The notes under the pieces are model-generated. The model was given only the letters and a program-made list of their open reading frames with translations, did not search any database and was not told the DNA's origin. A DNA stretch of 64,000 bases from PFL42 sp963789825 (GTDB lineage: Bacteria; Chloroflexota; Anaerolineae; Anaerolineales; E44-bin32), in NCBI GenBank assembly GCA_963789825.1, contig CAWBME010000006.1, forward strand, positions 806,001 to 870,000, read 5' to 3'. The translations under genes and the position numbers were made by a program. The stretch's first letter is position 1. The number at the start of each line of letters is the position of its first letter. Shown piece by piece: positions 18,167-27,935 of the stretch.

Positions 18167-19260
18167 CTAGACCATCGCCAGGCCGGGGAACGCCGGCACG
18201 CCGCGCCCGTTGCGCATCCAGCGCTCGACCGGATGCTCGCGAATGTAGCCGTGGCCGCCCAGGTACTGCACGGCCCGGTCGGTGACCATCATGGCCATGT
18301 CGCCCGCTCCTGTCAGCGCCAGGTACGCCGCCCGGCTGGCATCCTGGCCGGCGTCCAGCAGCCAGGCGGCCTCCCACACCAGCAGGCGGATGGCCTCGAT
18401 CTCGATGGCCATCTCGGCTAGGCCGAAGGCGATCGACTGCTTCTGCGCCACCGGGGTTCCGAACACGATCCGGTCTTTGGCGTAGGCGAGTGCATACTCG
18501 TAGGCGGCTCGGCTGAGCCCCAGGGCCAGCCCGGCGACGGCCACGGAGGCGGCCGCCAGCAGCGGTTTCGGATCGTGGCCTTGCGGCGCCGCCGAGGCGG
18601 CTGTCCGCCGGCACCTCGACGCCCGTCCAGCTGTACCCGGAAGAGCGGCAGCGCCCCGAGTCCGAGCAGCGCCTCCCGTTCTCCCACCCGCAGCCCGGCC
18701 GCCTGCGCCGGGACGACAAAGGCCTGCGTCTGACCCTCGCAGGCGGCATACACGATCAGGCTTCGCGCTTGATCGGCGAATGGAACCATGGCCTTGGTCC
18801 CTGCCAACCGGTAGCCTCCGCTGCTGGGCGTAGCTTGCGTGCGCATCTCACCGGGGTAGAAGTCGAAGTCCGGCTCGATGAATGCCGCCGTGTAGGGCTG
18901 CCACTCGCCTTCGATCACCGGCGGGAGCAGGCTGCGCTTCTGCTCCTCGGTCCCGGCAAGCAGCAACGGCACGGCATAGGTCGCAGGCGTCATGACCGCC
19001 AGCGCGGCGGCCATGTCTCCCCAGGCCATCTCCTCGGCGGCAAGAACGCCGGTCAGGGCGGAGCGCTCGCCGAAGCCGCCGTACGCCTCCGGGACGCTTG
19101 CCTGCAGCACCCCCAATTCCCAGCCCTTCTCGATCAGTCCCGGGGGGAACTTCCCGGACTCATCGGCGTCATGGCCGGCGCCGCGCAGGTCCTTCTCGGC
19201 GTAGCGCCGCACAGCGTCGATGAGCATGTTCTGTTCATCGGTCGGTTCGAAGCCGTACAT
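18167..19260 (-). CDS. Acyl-CoA dehydrogenase family protein (two one-base frameshifts)
   Basis: About 364 residues once corrected. The start MYGFEPTDEQNMLIDAVRR has AAGGAG upstream. The N-terminal helical domain and middle beta-domain are followed by the C-terminal helices LALGLSRAAYEYALAYAK and the family motif AVQYLGGHGYIREHPVERW. Two frame breaks, at about 18622-18624 (extra G) and 18581-18582 (extra A), are both repaired by removing one base, giving LDGVEVPADSRLGGA and then GHDPKPLLAAASV. The usual C-terminal catalytic glutamate is not obvious; the end reads GRGVPAFPGLAMV. It may therefore be a non-catalytic or divergent partner of the downstream dehydrogenase. Confidence 0.87.
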
Positions 19261-19284
19261 CAGGCTCTCCTTCCTTGACAGTCC

Positions 19285-20373
19285 TCAGCCCGTCGACGCA
19301 GGTGGGCGAAGGCTCTCGACGGCAGCACAGTCACCGGACGCATGGAGCACAGGCAGCGGGCTGTCCGGCCGGGCCTGAAACCACAGGCCTTCGTTCGCCG
19401 CAGCGCCAACGCCCGGTGGCACGCAGTTCAGGTAGCCCCGCGCATGCAAGTACTCGACGTGAGCGCCGGTCTCCTCCAGCGCCAGCAGCAGGTTATAGCC
19501 ATCGGCTTCTGGGAACAGGGCCTGCGCAACCTGCGCAAGTGTGGAAGCCTGCACCATTCGCTCCAGCACTTCTCGTAGCCTCACTTGATGCCCCTGCCGG
19601 ATGGCCGCGACGCGCGCCGCCAGGTCGGGCATCGGGTGTTGGTGTCCACCGAGGCCGATGCGGATCGCCGGTGCGATCTGCTCTACCACGCGCAGCGAGT
19701 CAAGGTAGTGTCCCAGGCCGGTGTACGCCGTCAGCTGCTCGGGCGATTGATGCGGGCTGATGTCGCTGAGGACCTGGTCCCCACACAGCAGGATGTCGTC
19801 CACCTGGATGACCACCTGTCCCGGGCAGTGCCCCGGCGTGTGGACCAGCGTCAGCGGCCCGAGCGTGCTGCAGGGCGAGGTGAAGGTGAAGTCGACCGGC
19901 ACCGAGGCGAACAGGCTCTTGTGCACGCTGTAGATCTCAAGGATGCTCGCTTGCGCATCGGGTGCAAGCCCGCAAGTGCCCAGAAAGCGCCGCAGGGAAT
20001 CGACCGCTTCCGCAAGCCGTGACTCGTAGCAGGCCAGGACCCGCCAGTCGAGCTCATGCACCCCCACCGGCGCATCGCTCCTTGCTCGCACGAACCGCAG
20101 ACCGCCGAAGTGATCGATATGCCCGTGCGATATCACGACTTGGGTCAGGCTGTCCCAGTCGACGAACTCGCCGTGCTCCTGCCGAATGGCCTGCAGGCCG
20201 GTCTCGAGACCCTGGTTGCTCGACTCCATTCCGGAGCCGACATCGACCAGGCAGCAGAGCGAGTCAGACAACACCAAATGGGAGAAGCCCCAGAACCCAG
20301 GGAACACTTCGAGGGGGATCCGGTAGATGCGATCGCCGCGGGAGGTGGAGAACTGCTCGACGGCGGTGGTCAT
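19285..20373 (-). CDS. MBL-fold metallo-hydrolase
   Basis: Metallo-beta-lactamase-fold hydrolase of 362 residues. The metal-binding motif is SHGHIDHFGG, followed by HTPGHCPG, LCGDQVLSD and GLGGHQHP, giving the expected His/Asp set for two metals. The C-terminal 120 residues form an extra helical domain, as in thioesterase-like MBL proteins. Because it sits between tetR and the beta-oxidation enzymes, a role in hydrolysing an acyl thioester (freeing CoA or a fatty acid) is plausible but inferred. It begins 10 bases after the tetR stop. Confidence 0.85.
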   Translation of the reverse strand: MTTAVEQFSTSRGDRIYRIPLEVFPGFWGFSHLVLSDSLCCLVDVGSGMESSNQGLETGLQAIRQEHGEFVDWDSLTQVVISHGHIDHFGGLRFVRARSDAPVGVHELDWRVLACYESRLAEAVDSLRRFLGTCGLAPDAQASILEIYSVHKSLFASVPVDFTFTSPCSTLGPLTLVHTPGHCPGQVVIQVDDILLCGDQVLSDISPHQSPEQLTAYTGLGHYLDSLRVVEQIAPAIRIGLGGHQHPMPDLAARVAAIRQGHQVRLREVLERMVQASTLAQVAQALFPEADGYNLLLALEETGAHVEYLHARGYLNCVPPGVGAAANEGLWFQARPDSPLPVLHASGDCAAVESLRPPASTG

Positions 20374-20383
20374 GCGCCTGCAC

Positions 20384-20950
20384 TCATGGCGGTGGCTGGA
20401 TACCGCTCAGGAAGAGATCGGAGAAGATGTCGGCGATTTGGTCGGAGGAGAGGCGCCCGTCCGCCCGATACCAGGCGAGCATGCCGTTCATGACTCCGAG
20501 CAAGGCCGAGGCGACAATCGGGGCGTCGAGCGGGCGAAAGGCGCCCTGGAGGACGCCTTGTTCGAGCAGTGAACGCCATAGTCCTTCGAAGCGATCACGC
20601 CGCGCAAGGTGGCGGGCACGCCTGCGGCTGTCCAGGCTGCGGTACTCATATAGCAGGACGGCGGCCAAGTCACGCTGGTCGACCAGGTGCCGAACGTACA
20701 CCTGGACTGCCGAGGCCAGCTTGTCCTGCGACGGCGCCGGGGAGGCAAGCACGGTCTCCATATCCGCGATCACCAGGTCGAGCGCCTGATCCAGGATACT
20801 GACCAGGATGTCCTGCTTGTTCTGGACGTGGTGGTACAGGCTCGCCTTCTGCAGGTGGACCGCGGCGGCGATGTCTTGCATCGAGGTGGCGTGGTAGCCC
20901 TTGAGGCGGAAGATCTGGGCGGCAGCCTGGATGATGTCCGAACGCTGCAT
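20384..20950 (-). CDS. TetR/AcrR family transcriptional regulator
   Basis: A 188-residue regulator starting MQRSDIIQAAAQIFRLKG at 20950. The helix-turn-helix is TSMQDIAAAVHLQKASLYHHV (two adjoining pieces), followed by the FadR/TetR-typical NKQDILVSILDQAL. The C-terminal ligand-binding domain contains MLAWYRADGRLSSDQIADIF, as in acyl-CoA-responsive members (TetR_C with KstR2/FadR-like ends). It is the first gene of the beta-oxidation operon. A 20-bp palindrome directly upstream overlaps the predicted transcription start, so autorepression relieved by acyl-CoA is a reasonable inference. Confidence 0.93.
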   Translation of the reverse strand: MQRSDIIQAAAQIFRLKGYHATSMQDIAAAVHLQKASLYHHVQNKQDILVSILDQALDLVIADMETVLASPAPSQDKLASAVQVYVRHLVDQRDLAAVLLYEYRSLDSRRRARHLARRDRFEGLWRSLLEQGVLQGAFRPLDAPIVASALLGVMNGMLAWYRADGRLSSDQIADIFSDLFLSGIQPPP

Positions 20951-20956
20951 CGCTGG

Positions 20957-20976
20957 TCTACCGACCGGTCGGTAGA
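20957..20976. promoter_or_regulatory. Perfect 20-bp palindromic operator for the TetR regulator
   Basis: TCTACCGACCGGTCGGTAGA is its own reverse complement. It lies 6 bases before the tetR ATG and directly downstream of the -10 element, covering the expected transcription start. ACCGACCGGTCGGT-type sites are typical for TetR-family dimers. Confidence 0.88.
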
Positions 20977-20979
20977 CGC

Positions 20980-21008
20980 ATCTTAGCACAGTCTCTCCCG
21001 AGGGTCAA
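20980..21008 (-). promoter_or_regulatory. Promoter of the tetR/beta-oxidation operon
   Basis: Minus-strand TTGACC (plus 21003-21008), a 17-base spacer and TAAGAT (plus 20980-20985). The operator begins three bases after the -10, so bound regulator would block initiation. Confidence 0.85.
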
Positions 21009-21149
21009 GCGCGGTCGAGTGGCGACGCCCAGTCGCCCGGCACGGGGCGGCCCACCCCACCCCGGCAAGCTCACTTGCCACGCAGTCCTGCGCGGCGGCA
21101 GAGAGCCGGATAGAATAGCGTTGGTCCATCCGAGGGCGAGGCTTCCCCG

Positions 21150-23212
21150 ATGCTGGAACATCCCGAATCCGAGGCGACGGCACCATCCCCGCGCACCCAC
21201 CCGGCCGTCAACTGGCGGGTGCCGATCCTGGGAATCCTCGGGACGTCTTTCTTCGCCCGCGGCCTGCTGATCCCCTGGCTGGGCTTCTACTGGGATGACT
21301 TGCCAACCCTGTGGGCCATGCACGCCTACGGGCCAGGCCGTCACCTGGCAGTTCTTCCGCTCGGATCGTCCGTTCCTTCCGTGGATCTACCAGCTGACAG
21401 CCCCCCTCGCCGGCGAGTCGCCGGTTCGCTGGCAGCTTCTCGGACTGCTGGCGTGGTTCCTTGCGGGGGTCTCTGTCTGGTGGCTGATGATGGGCCTTTG
21501 GCCGTCTCAGCGAAGGCTCGCACTGCTGAGTGCGCTGTTGTTTGTTGTGTACCCGGGCTTCCTGCAGGGCCCGATCTCGATCATCTATTCCCACTTCCTG
21601 TTCCTCTCCGCCCTGTTCTTCTTCTCCTTCAGCTGTACCGTTCGCGCGATCAGGGGCGGACCCAGGTCCCAAGCATGGTTCGCGGCTGCGTTGGGCACCC
21701 AGGCCCTGGCTTTGTTCTCCTTCGAGTATTTGGTCGGCCTTGAACTGCTGCGGCCGGCGCTGATCGGCCTGGTGCTGCGACAAGAGGGCTTGCGTGGCAG
21801 ACGCTGGGCTGTCAGGACAACTCGCACCTGGCTGCCTCACCTGGCGATCTTGTCCGTCTACCTTGTCTGGCGCGCCGTTACCCCCAGATTCCCAACCTAC
21901 GAACCTGCGCTCCTGACGATGCTGGCACAGCAACCAGGTGCCGCCCTGCAGGCGTTGGCGGCCAGGATCGCAAGCGACCTCCTGCTCGCAACCGGAGGAG
22001 CGTGGTTCGAAGCCGCTTCGCCCCCTGCTCTCTCGAGCATCGGAAAGACCGGCCTGCTTGCGATGTCGGTGTCTTTTCTGGGAGCTGCCCTGGTCACCGT
22101 GTGGGCGCTCTTGCGGCAGCGCCCGAATAGATCTCGGAAGGCCGAGCCGCGTGGCGCGCACCGACCTGGCGGCCGCCGCAGGGCTTGGAGCTTGGGCACT
22201 CTTGATTGCGGGCATCCCAGTCTGGATACCCATGCTGCCCTTGCAGCTCAACTTCTCCTGGGACCGTATGACCTTACCGTTCATCCTCGGTGCGAGCGTC
22301 CTCGCTACATCGCTGCTGGTGATGGTCTTCGGCCGCTGGCGCGCATCGGTGGCGCTGTTCGCGGCCGTGGTCGCACTGGGAGCCGCGCACCAAACCGGGA
22401 ATGCCGTCACCTACATGCACGAGTGGCGTGACCTGCGCGCGTTCCTGGCGCAGCTGACAACCCGTGCGCCCGGCTTGGAGCCGGGAACGACCTTGATCAC
22501 CAATGACATTCCGTTGACTTACTACAGTGACAACTCGCTGACGGCGCCCATCAACTGGGCCTACGCCCCAGATCTCGACTCAACCGATGTGCCCTATATG
22601 CTGTACTACGTTGCGGTGCGCCTCGGCCTGGGGCTCCCAGCACTCGAGCCGGGGCTGCCCATCACCCAGCACTACCGGCCCGGGTCCTTCCAGGGCTCGA
22701 CCTCCAACACGCTGGCCGTCTACTACGAACCCCCTGGCTGTCTGCAGATCCTGGACGTGCGACTGCATGACTCGATGCCCGGGCTCCCCGCCGACCTCTC
22801 CCGGGCGGTTCCGCTTTCGGACCTCGGTCTGATCGACCCCTCGCCCGAAATCCCGGCACGCTCCCCCTTCGCCGAGGCGATCGAGACCAACTGGTGCATC
22901 TACTTCGAGCGCGCCGACTTGGCCCGCCAACAATCGAACTGGAGCGAGGTGGCGGCAATCGGCGATCTTGCCCTGCTGCTCGAGGATCGCCCCAACAATG
23001 TCTCGGAGTACCTGCCGTTCGTCGAGGCCTACGGCCATATGGACCGGTGGGAGGACGCGCTTCACTGGACGAGTGTCGCCATGCAGCGAAACAGCGAGGT
23101 CAGGCGCATGGCGTGCAACACCTGGGATCGTCTCATCCAAACAACACCTGCCAGTGCCGAGAAGGAGCAGGCTCTTGCCGAGCTGCCCGCCGTGGTGCGT
23201 TGCGAACCCTAG
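21150..23212 (+). CDS. Polytopic membrane protein with extracytoplasmic and TPR-like C-terminus (two frameshifts); paralog of 23444-25497
   Basis: About 687 residues after correction. The N-terminus carries many hydrophobic helices (for example LIPWLGFYWDDLP, LFVVYPGFLQGPISIIYSHF, FSFEYLVGLELLRP). The aspartate pair in FYWDDLP recalls GT-C glycosyltransferases of the GT39/oligosaccharyl type, where an early acidic motif binds the lipid donor. The C-terminal 300 residues are soluble and end in TPR-like helices (EYLPFVEAYGHMDRWEDAL). Frame breaks at about 21338 and 22147 are each repaired by deleting one C. A TAGAAT at 21111-21116 may be its -10. Glycosyltransferase function is inference; transport or envelope assembly is possible. 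Confidence 0.7.
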
Positions 23213-23443
23213 CTTCCCGGTATCCCGATCGGGCCACCTCGCCACGTCAGAATGAGTTCGTGCCAGGCTGCAATTGACCGCTAGCTCGTGGAACCAGATT
23301 CCTCGCGCGAAAGCCGGTTTCGGCGGTCGGCAGAGCGGCCCCCGGAGCCCTTCCCATCGATGCACGCTGCTCGGCAGCCGAAAGCACCCGTGCTGAGCTT
23401 ACCCCCCCACTCCGCGCATCGGCTCGCGGCCCCAGACTCCGAG
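23213..23443. other. Short convergent gap between the two membrane paralogs
   Basis: About 230 bases between the two stop codons. I see no gene, no strong terminator hairpin and no repeat bordering the duplicated genes. Confidence 0.4.
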
Positions 23444-25497
23444 TCAGCCGGAAAGACTGCCGCACCCGGCGAGTGCTTGGGCCTTGTCGATGGCCTGGCG
23501 ACCGGCCTCGCCTGCCGGCGCGGCAGCCGCAATCCGGCTCCATGCCCGGCATAGCATCGCCTCGATCTCCGGGTTTCGCTCAAGCGCAGTCCGGCTCCAA
23601 GCCAACGCTTCGTTCCACCGGCCCATGCGACCGTACCCCTCGATGAAGGGAATGTACTCCGACCCATGTTTGGCTCGGTCAGGCCCTCCGAGAGCCAGGT
23701 CGCCGAGGGCAACGACCTGCTTCCAGTCGCCGCGCTGGCGCGCCAGGTCCGCTTGTTGGAAGAGCGTGCACCAGTTGGGCTCACCCCGCTGAGAGAAGGG
23801 CGAGCGCGCCGGCGGCTGCGCCTCGGTGTCGATCAGCTCCAACCGAGAAAGGGGCAGAGCCTGCTTGAGGTCCTCGCTGAGGGTTGGCATTCCGTCATGC
23901 AGCTCAGGATCGAGCACCTGCAGGCAGTCGAATGGCTTGTAGTAGATGACAATGGCCTGCGAAGTGCTCCCCTCGAACGTGGTGGCGCGGTACTCGCTCG
24001 TGATCGGTGTGTCCGGCTCAAGCGAGGTCAGGCTTCCTCCGAGGCGAATGGGGATCGAGACCACCAGGAACGGCATGCGCGTACTGTCCAAGTCCGGCGC
24101 GTACGCCCAGTTGACCGGCGCGGTCAACGAGTTGTCAGTCGAGTACTCCAGGGGGATGGCATCCATCAACAGCGCTGTCCCGGGCTCAAGGCCGGGGACG
24201 CGCTCGGTCAGCTGTGAGAGGAACCCGTTGAGCTTCTCCCAATCGCGCACATAGGTCATCGCGTTGGCGGCATGGAACGCCGAGGCGAGGCCGATGAGTA
24301 CAGCCGCAGCCCCGATCGCCGCCTTGCGGCTGCGCAAGATCGACAGCAGCGAGGCGGACGCCAGCAGGCTGCTGCCCAACATGAACGGCAGCGTAAATCG
24401 GTCCCGCGGGAAGCCCAGCCGCATCGTCAGCAGCGCCGTCCATACCGGGATGCCGGCGACGAGCAGGCTCCATCCGCCGAGCAGCAGCGCCTGTGCCAGC
24501 TCCGTGCGTCGTCCAGGATCGGGCTGCCGATCGAGGAACGCCCCGCGGCTCAAGCATCCCCCACAGAGTGACGGCCACGGCGGCGGCACCAGCCACTGCC
24601 ATCGCCGCCAGCCCGAACCGTCCGACGACCGACGGATCCGGCAGCCGCATGGCGTGCACCCAGGCTCCAAGGCTCGCCACGTACGAGATCCCCTGCCACT
24701 CGGACGCCCAGGCTTCCCAACTGCGCCACCGGCGCTTCCCCGAGGCTCTCGAAGAGCTCGGGGTCATAGGTGGGGAAGCGGATGACCAGCGAACGCCACA
24801 ATAGGTACAGCACGAAGATCGCCGCGTATGGCAGCCACCTGCGCAACACCTGATCGAGCAGCTTACGGCCACGCACGCCTGCCTGCCAGAGCACGATCCC
24901 GAGCACAACCGGCCGGATCAGCTCCAGCCCGACTAAGTACTCAAAGGAGAACAGGACCAGCGCCAAAGAGAGCAGCCCCGCCGCAGTCCACCTCCATGCC
25001 TGCGCCGTGCCGCGCAGCGCCTGCACGCTGAAGGCGAGAGAAGCGAGCAGCAGCGCATACAGCAGGAAGTAGTGGCTGTAGATCAGCGAAATCGGACCCT
25101 GGAGGAACCCTGGATACACAACAAAGAACAGCGCCGTGAGAAGAGCGAGCGCCTCACGGCGGGGCCAAGTCAACCGGACGACCCACCACACGGCTGCCGC
25201 CGTCAGCGCGCGTGCCACCAATCCCAGCACTTGCCATCCGGCAGGGGATTCACCAAGCAGCGGTGTAGTGAGCATGTAGATCCAAGGCAGGAAGGGCCGA
25301 TCGACCTGATAGACCTTCCAGAAGCCCATCGGACCCAGCAAGTGCAGGAACCAGGACTTCGGCAAGTCGTCCCAGTAGAACCCCAGCCAAGGCAAGAGCA
25401 GGCCATGGGCGAACACGGTCAGCCCGAGAATGGCAGCCAACGGACGCAGAGGAACCCTGGCTGGCGGATGAGCCGAACTCACCTCGTCACGCTGCAT
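23444..25497 (-). CDS. Polytopic membrane protein, paralog of 21150-23212 (two frameshifts)
   Basis: About 684 residues after correction. It shares long stretches with the convergent neighbour: LPWLGFYWDDLPKSWFLH, RPFLPWIYMLTTPLLGES, FVVYPGFLQGPISLIYSHY, LFSFEYLVGLELIRPV, and in the soluble part STDNSLTAPVNWAYAPDLDS. The C-terminus again has TPR-like helices (EYIPFIEGYGRMGRWNEAL). The start is ATG at 25497. Frame breaks lie at about 24680-24684 and 24541-24544 and both need removal of one base. The early FYWDD motif suggests a GT-C-like lipid-linked sugar transferase, but this is not proved. The two copies clearly arose by duplication and inversion. Confidence 0.7.
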
Positions 25498-25577
25498 CGA
25501 TGAAGACCTATCCCCTATCGTGGTGTGGCGGCGCGTGGGAATCGCCGGAGGCCGGCGGCGCTCGACCAGCGCCCAGG

Positions 25578-26756
25578 CTACCAGGAGGCCTGGGCGATCC
25601 CCCGCAGCTCCTCGTGGGTCAGGGTGATCGGATTCCCCTTCGTGCTGCTGGCTTCCGCCGTCCGCTCCACCAGCACGTCCATATCCTGCGGCCGCAGGCC
25701 CATCTGCGAGAGGGGAGCCACGCCGAGCTCTCGGCTGAGCTGTTCCACCCAGGCGATGCCGTCCTCCGGGCGCGCCTGCGCCTGGCCGGTGAGGGCGGAG
25801 GCCAGTTCCGCATAGCGCGGCAACGACGGGTGGTCGGGCGCACGCGCCCTGAGCGCAGTCAGGTTGGCCTGCATGCCCGCGGGCAACAAGCTGGCGCACA
25901 CCATGCCGTGGTGCGCCTCGGTCATCCCGCCAATCACGCTGGCGAATCCGTGGACCACTCCCAGCCCGGCATTCGCCAGGGCGATCCCGCTGAACAACGC
26001 CGCCAGGGACAGATCCATCCTGGCCGTCGTGTCGCTGCCATCGGCGTAGGCGCGCCGCAGGGAACGCGCGATCCGATGCATGCCATCGAGGCAGAGCGCA
26101 TCCGTGATCGGTTGGGGACGGCGCCCGACAAATGGCTCGATCAACTGCGTCAGCGCATCCAATCCGCCCCAGGCCGTCACCGTTGGCGGCAGGCCATACG
26201 TCAGCTCAGGATCGATCAGTGCCAGGCGGGGGAGCAGACCATGGCTGCGCAGGCTGACCTTAACCCGGTGTTCCTCCGAGAGCAGGACGGCGTTCTTGGT
26301 GGCCTCCGTCCCGGTCCCGGCAGTGGTCGGCGCCAGGATCAGCGGCACGGCCGGGCGGGTCAGTGGCCTGCCAGCGCCGACGACTTCAAGGTAGTCGAGG
26401 GGGTCCCCACCATTGGCGAGCAGGGCGGCGATGGCCTTGGCGGTGTCCATCACGCTTCCCCCGCCCACCCCGACGACCAGCTCGGCCGAGGCGGATGCAG
26501 CCAGCTGCGTCCCGCGCCGCACCATGTTGACCGTAGGTTCGCGATCGACGTGGAACGCCTCGACCGTCAGCCCGCCGGAGCGCAATCGGTCCAGGATTGG
26601 CTGCCAGCGCTGGGGATCCCGCCCGGTGACGACCAGAACCCGCTTGGCGTAGGCTGCTGCTTCCTGGGCCAAAGTACCGATGACCCCCGGGCCAAAGACG
26701 ATCCGTCCGGGAGCGGCGAATTCGAAGCGTGCAGATTCAGCGCCAGCCACTGTCAC
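25578..26756 (-). CDS. Iron-containing (group III) alcohol dehydrogenase
   Basis: A 392-residue dehydrogenase of the Fe-ADH family. The NAD-binding region has GVGGGSVMDTAKAIA, followed by PTTAGTGTEATKNAV and the metal-site regions GGLDALTQLIEPF and GVVHGFASVIGG...HHG. Compared with FucO-type enzymes the first metal-binding His of DALTH is Gln, and the accessory His after VHGxA is Ser, while the aspartate and two histidines are kept. Metal type or activity may therefore differ. The GTG start at 26756 overlaps the end of the upstream ABM-domain gene by 20 bases, so the two are translationally coupled. The substrate is unknown. Confidence 0.9.
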   Translation of the reverse strand: MTVAGAESARFEFAAPGRIVFGPGVIGTLAQEAAAYAKRVLVVTGRDPQRWQPILDRLRSGGLTVEAFHVDREPTVNMVRRGTQLAASASAELVVGVGGGSVMDTAKAIAALLANGGDPLDYLEVVGAGRPLTRPAVPLILAPTTAGTGTEATKNAVLLSEEHRVKVSLRSHGLLPRLALIDPELTYGLPPTVTAWGGLDALTQLIEPFVGRRPQPITDALCLDGMHRIARSLRRAYADGSDTTARMDLSLAALFSGIALANAGLGVVHGFASVIGGMTEAHHGMVCASLLPAGMQANLTALRARAPDHPSLPRYAELASALTGQAQARPEDGIAWVEQLSRELGVAPLSQMGLRPQDMDVLVERTAEASSTKGNPITLTHEELRGIAQASW

Positions 26757-27045
26757 CCGGGAAGAGGTTGGTGTACTTGAGGCTGTGGCGCGGCTCGGCC
26801 ATCATGGACTCCACCGTCTTCTGCCATTCCTGGTAGTGGGCCGTCTGTTTGTGCGCCGCGGGGCCTGCCTCCGAACGGTAGACCTCGGTCAGCAGGAAGT
26901 GGGAGCTGTCGCCCACTTGCTGCAGGACGTCAAAGCGCGCCACGGCGGGCTCGCGCACGCTCTCCTGCGCGTTGCGAAGGGTCGCCTTGCGGAACTCGTC
27001 TACCATGTCGGGTACAACCTGGACGTGAACCTGTACGATCAACAT
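26737..27045 (-). CDS. Antibiotic-biosynthesis-monooxygenase (ABM/LsrG-like) domain protein
   Basis: A 102-residue ferredoxin-like alpha/beta protein. It begins MLIVQVHVQVVPDMVDEF, a typical ABM-domain first strand and helix, and contains SHFLLTEVYRSEAGPAAHKQTAHYQEW, here split as TEVYRS and AHKQTAHYQEW, the LsrG/YgiN signature. AAGGAG lies eight bases upstream of the ATG. Members act as small cofactor-free oxygenases or isomerases (LsrG acts on phospho-AI-2). It overlaps the iron-ADH gene, suggesting sequential steps on a small oxygenated substrate, which is inference. Confidence 0.87.
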   Translation of the reverse strand: MLIVQVHVQVVPDMVDEFRKATLRNAQESVREPAVARFDVLQQVGDSSHFLLTEVYRSEAGPAAHKQTAHYQEWQKTVESMMAEPRHSLKYTNLFPGDSGWR

Positions 27046-27103
27046 GGCCAGGTCTCCTTACGGGACAGATGTAGTATGCCACACGATTCGGGCAGCATTG
27101 ACG

Positions 27104-27109
27104 TACAAT
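27104..27109 (+). promoter_or_regulatory. -10 element of the transporter gene, implying a leaderless transcript
   Basis: TACAAT ends 6 bases before the GTG at 27116, and no ribosome site lies between. The same arrangement is seen before ruvB and the YqeY gene. Confidence 0.6.
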
Positions 27110-27115
27110 CGCCGC

Positions 27116-27787
27116 GTGAGCACCCGCGGGACCAGCACCGCCGACCGGGATCGGTCAAGCACTGCCACCATCCTGACGGTCAGCAGCTACGTCGGCGCGC
27201 AAGTGCTGGCCGACATCGGCTCACTCAAGATCATCAGCCTGGCCGGGGTGGCTGTCGACGCTGGGACGTTGATCTACCCCTTCACCTTCACCCTGCGGGA
27301 CCTGGTGCACAAGGTCGTCGGCGTGCGCGGCGCACGGGCCGTGATCCTGGCTGCAGCCGGGATCAACCTGGTCATGGCCGGCTACTTCCAGCTGGTTGCC
27401 CGGCTGCCGGCAGCCCCAGAGGCCGGGCCGCAGCCGAATTTCGAGGCCGTGCTCGCCCCGGTGTGGCGCATCGTGCTGGCCTCGATCCTGGCCGAGGTGA
27501 TCTCGCAACTCACGGACACCGAGATCTACCGACTGTGGATCGAGCGTGTCAGCCGGCGCCGCCAGTGGGCGCGGGTGCTGGTCAGCAACAGCGTATCCGT
27601 CCCGCTCGACTCGTTCATCTTCGTCGTGGCTGCTTTTGGCGGGACGATGCCCGGGGCCGTGCTGAGCGAGATCGTGCTGGCCAACATCGCCATCAAGGCA
27701 ATCGTGACCCTGATCAGCATGCCGATGATCTACCTTGTCCCGGAGCCGGCCGACGAGAAGGAATCCCCGCAGCTGGCAGAGTGCTGA
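27116..27787 (+). CDS. Queuosine precursor transporter (VUT/YhhQ family)
   Basis: A 223-residue membrane protein with about six hydrophobic segments. Family hallmarks include SSYVGAQVLADIGSLK, the DAGTLIYPFTFTLRDLVHKV segment (given here as AGTLIYPFTFTLRDL) and SEIVLANIAIKAIVTL. It imports preQ0/preQ1 or queuine for tRNA modification. The start is GTG at 27116 (MSTRGTSTADRDRSS); the in-frame upstream extension overlaps the divergent gene's promoter region. QueA, the enzyme acting on preQ1-tRNA, is encoded at 7.2 kb, so the host salvages queuosine precursor at least in part. Confidence 0.9.
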   Translation: MSTRGTSTADRDRSSTATILTVSSYVGAQVLADIGSLKIISLAGVAVDAGTLIYPFTFTLRDLVHKVVGVRGARAVILAAAGINLVMAGYFQLVARLPAAPEAGPQPNFEAVLAPVWRIVLASILAEVISQLTDTEIYRLWIERVSRRRQWARVLVSNSVSVPLDSFIFVVAAFGGTMPGAVLSEIVLANIAIKAIVTLISMPMIYLVPEPADEKESPQLAEC

Positions 27788-27935
27788 CCGCCTGGATATG
27801 GCGGGGCGAGGTGCAGCGCGGGAGCGGGAAGAAGAGACAAGCGGGAGTGCATCGCAGCGCGCTAGGTTCGGCCGCAGCGGCTTGATCTCTCAAGTTCGCC
27901 GTTTGGCCGCAGCAAGTCCCCTCGGACGCCTGGGG

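Noticed and set aside
21150..25497. Composite transposon formed by the inverted membrane-protein paralogs
   Set aside because: The copies are diverged proteins with no terminal repeats, target duplication or transposase.
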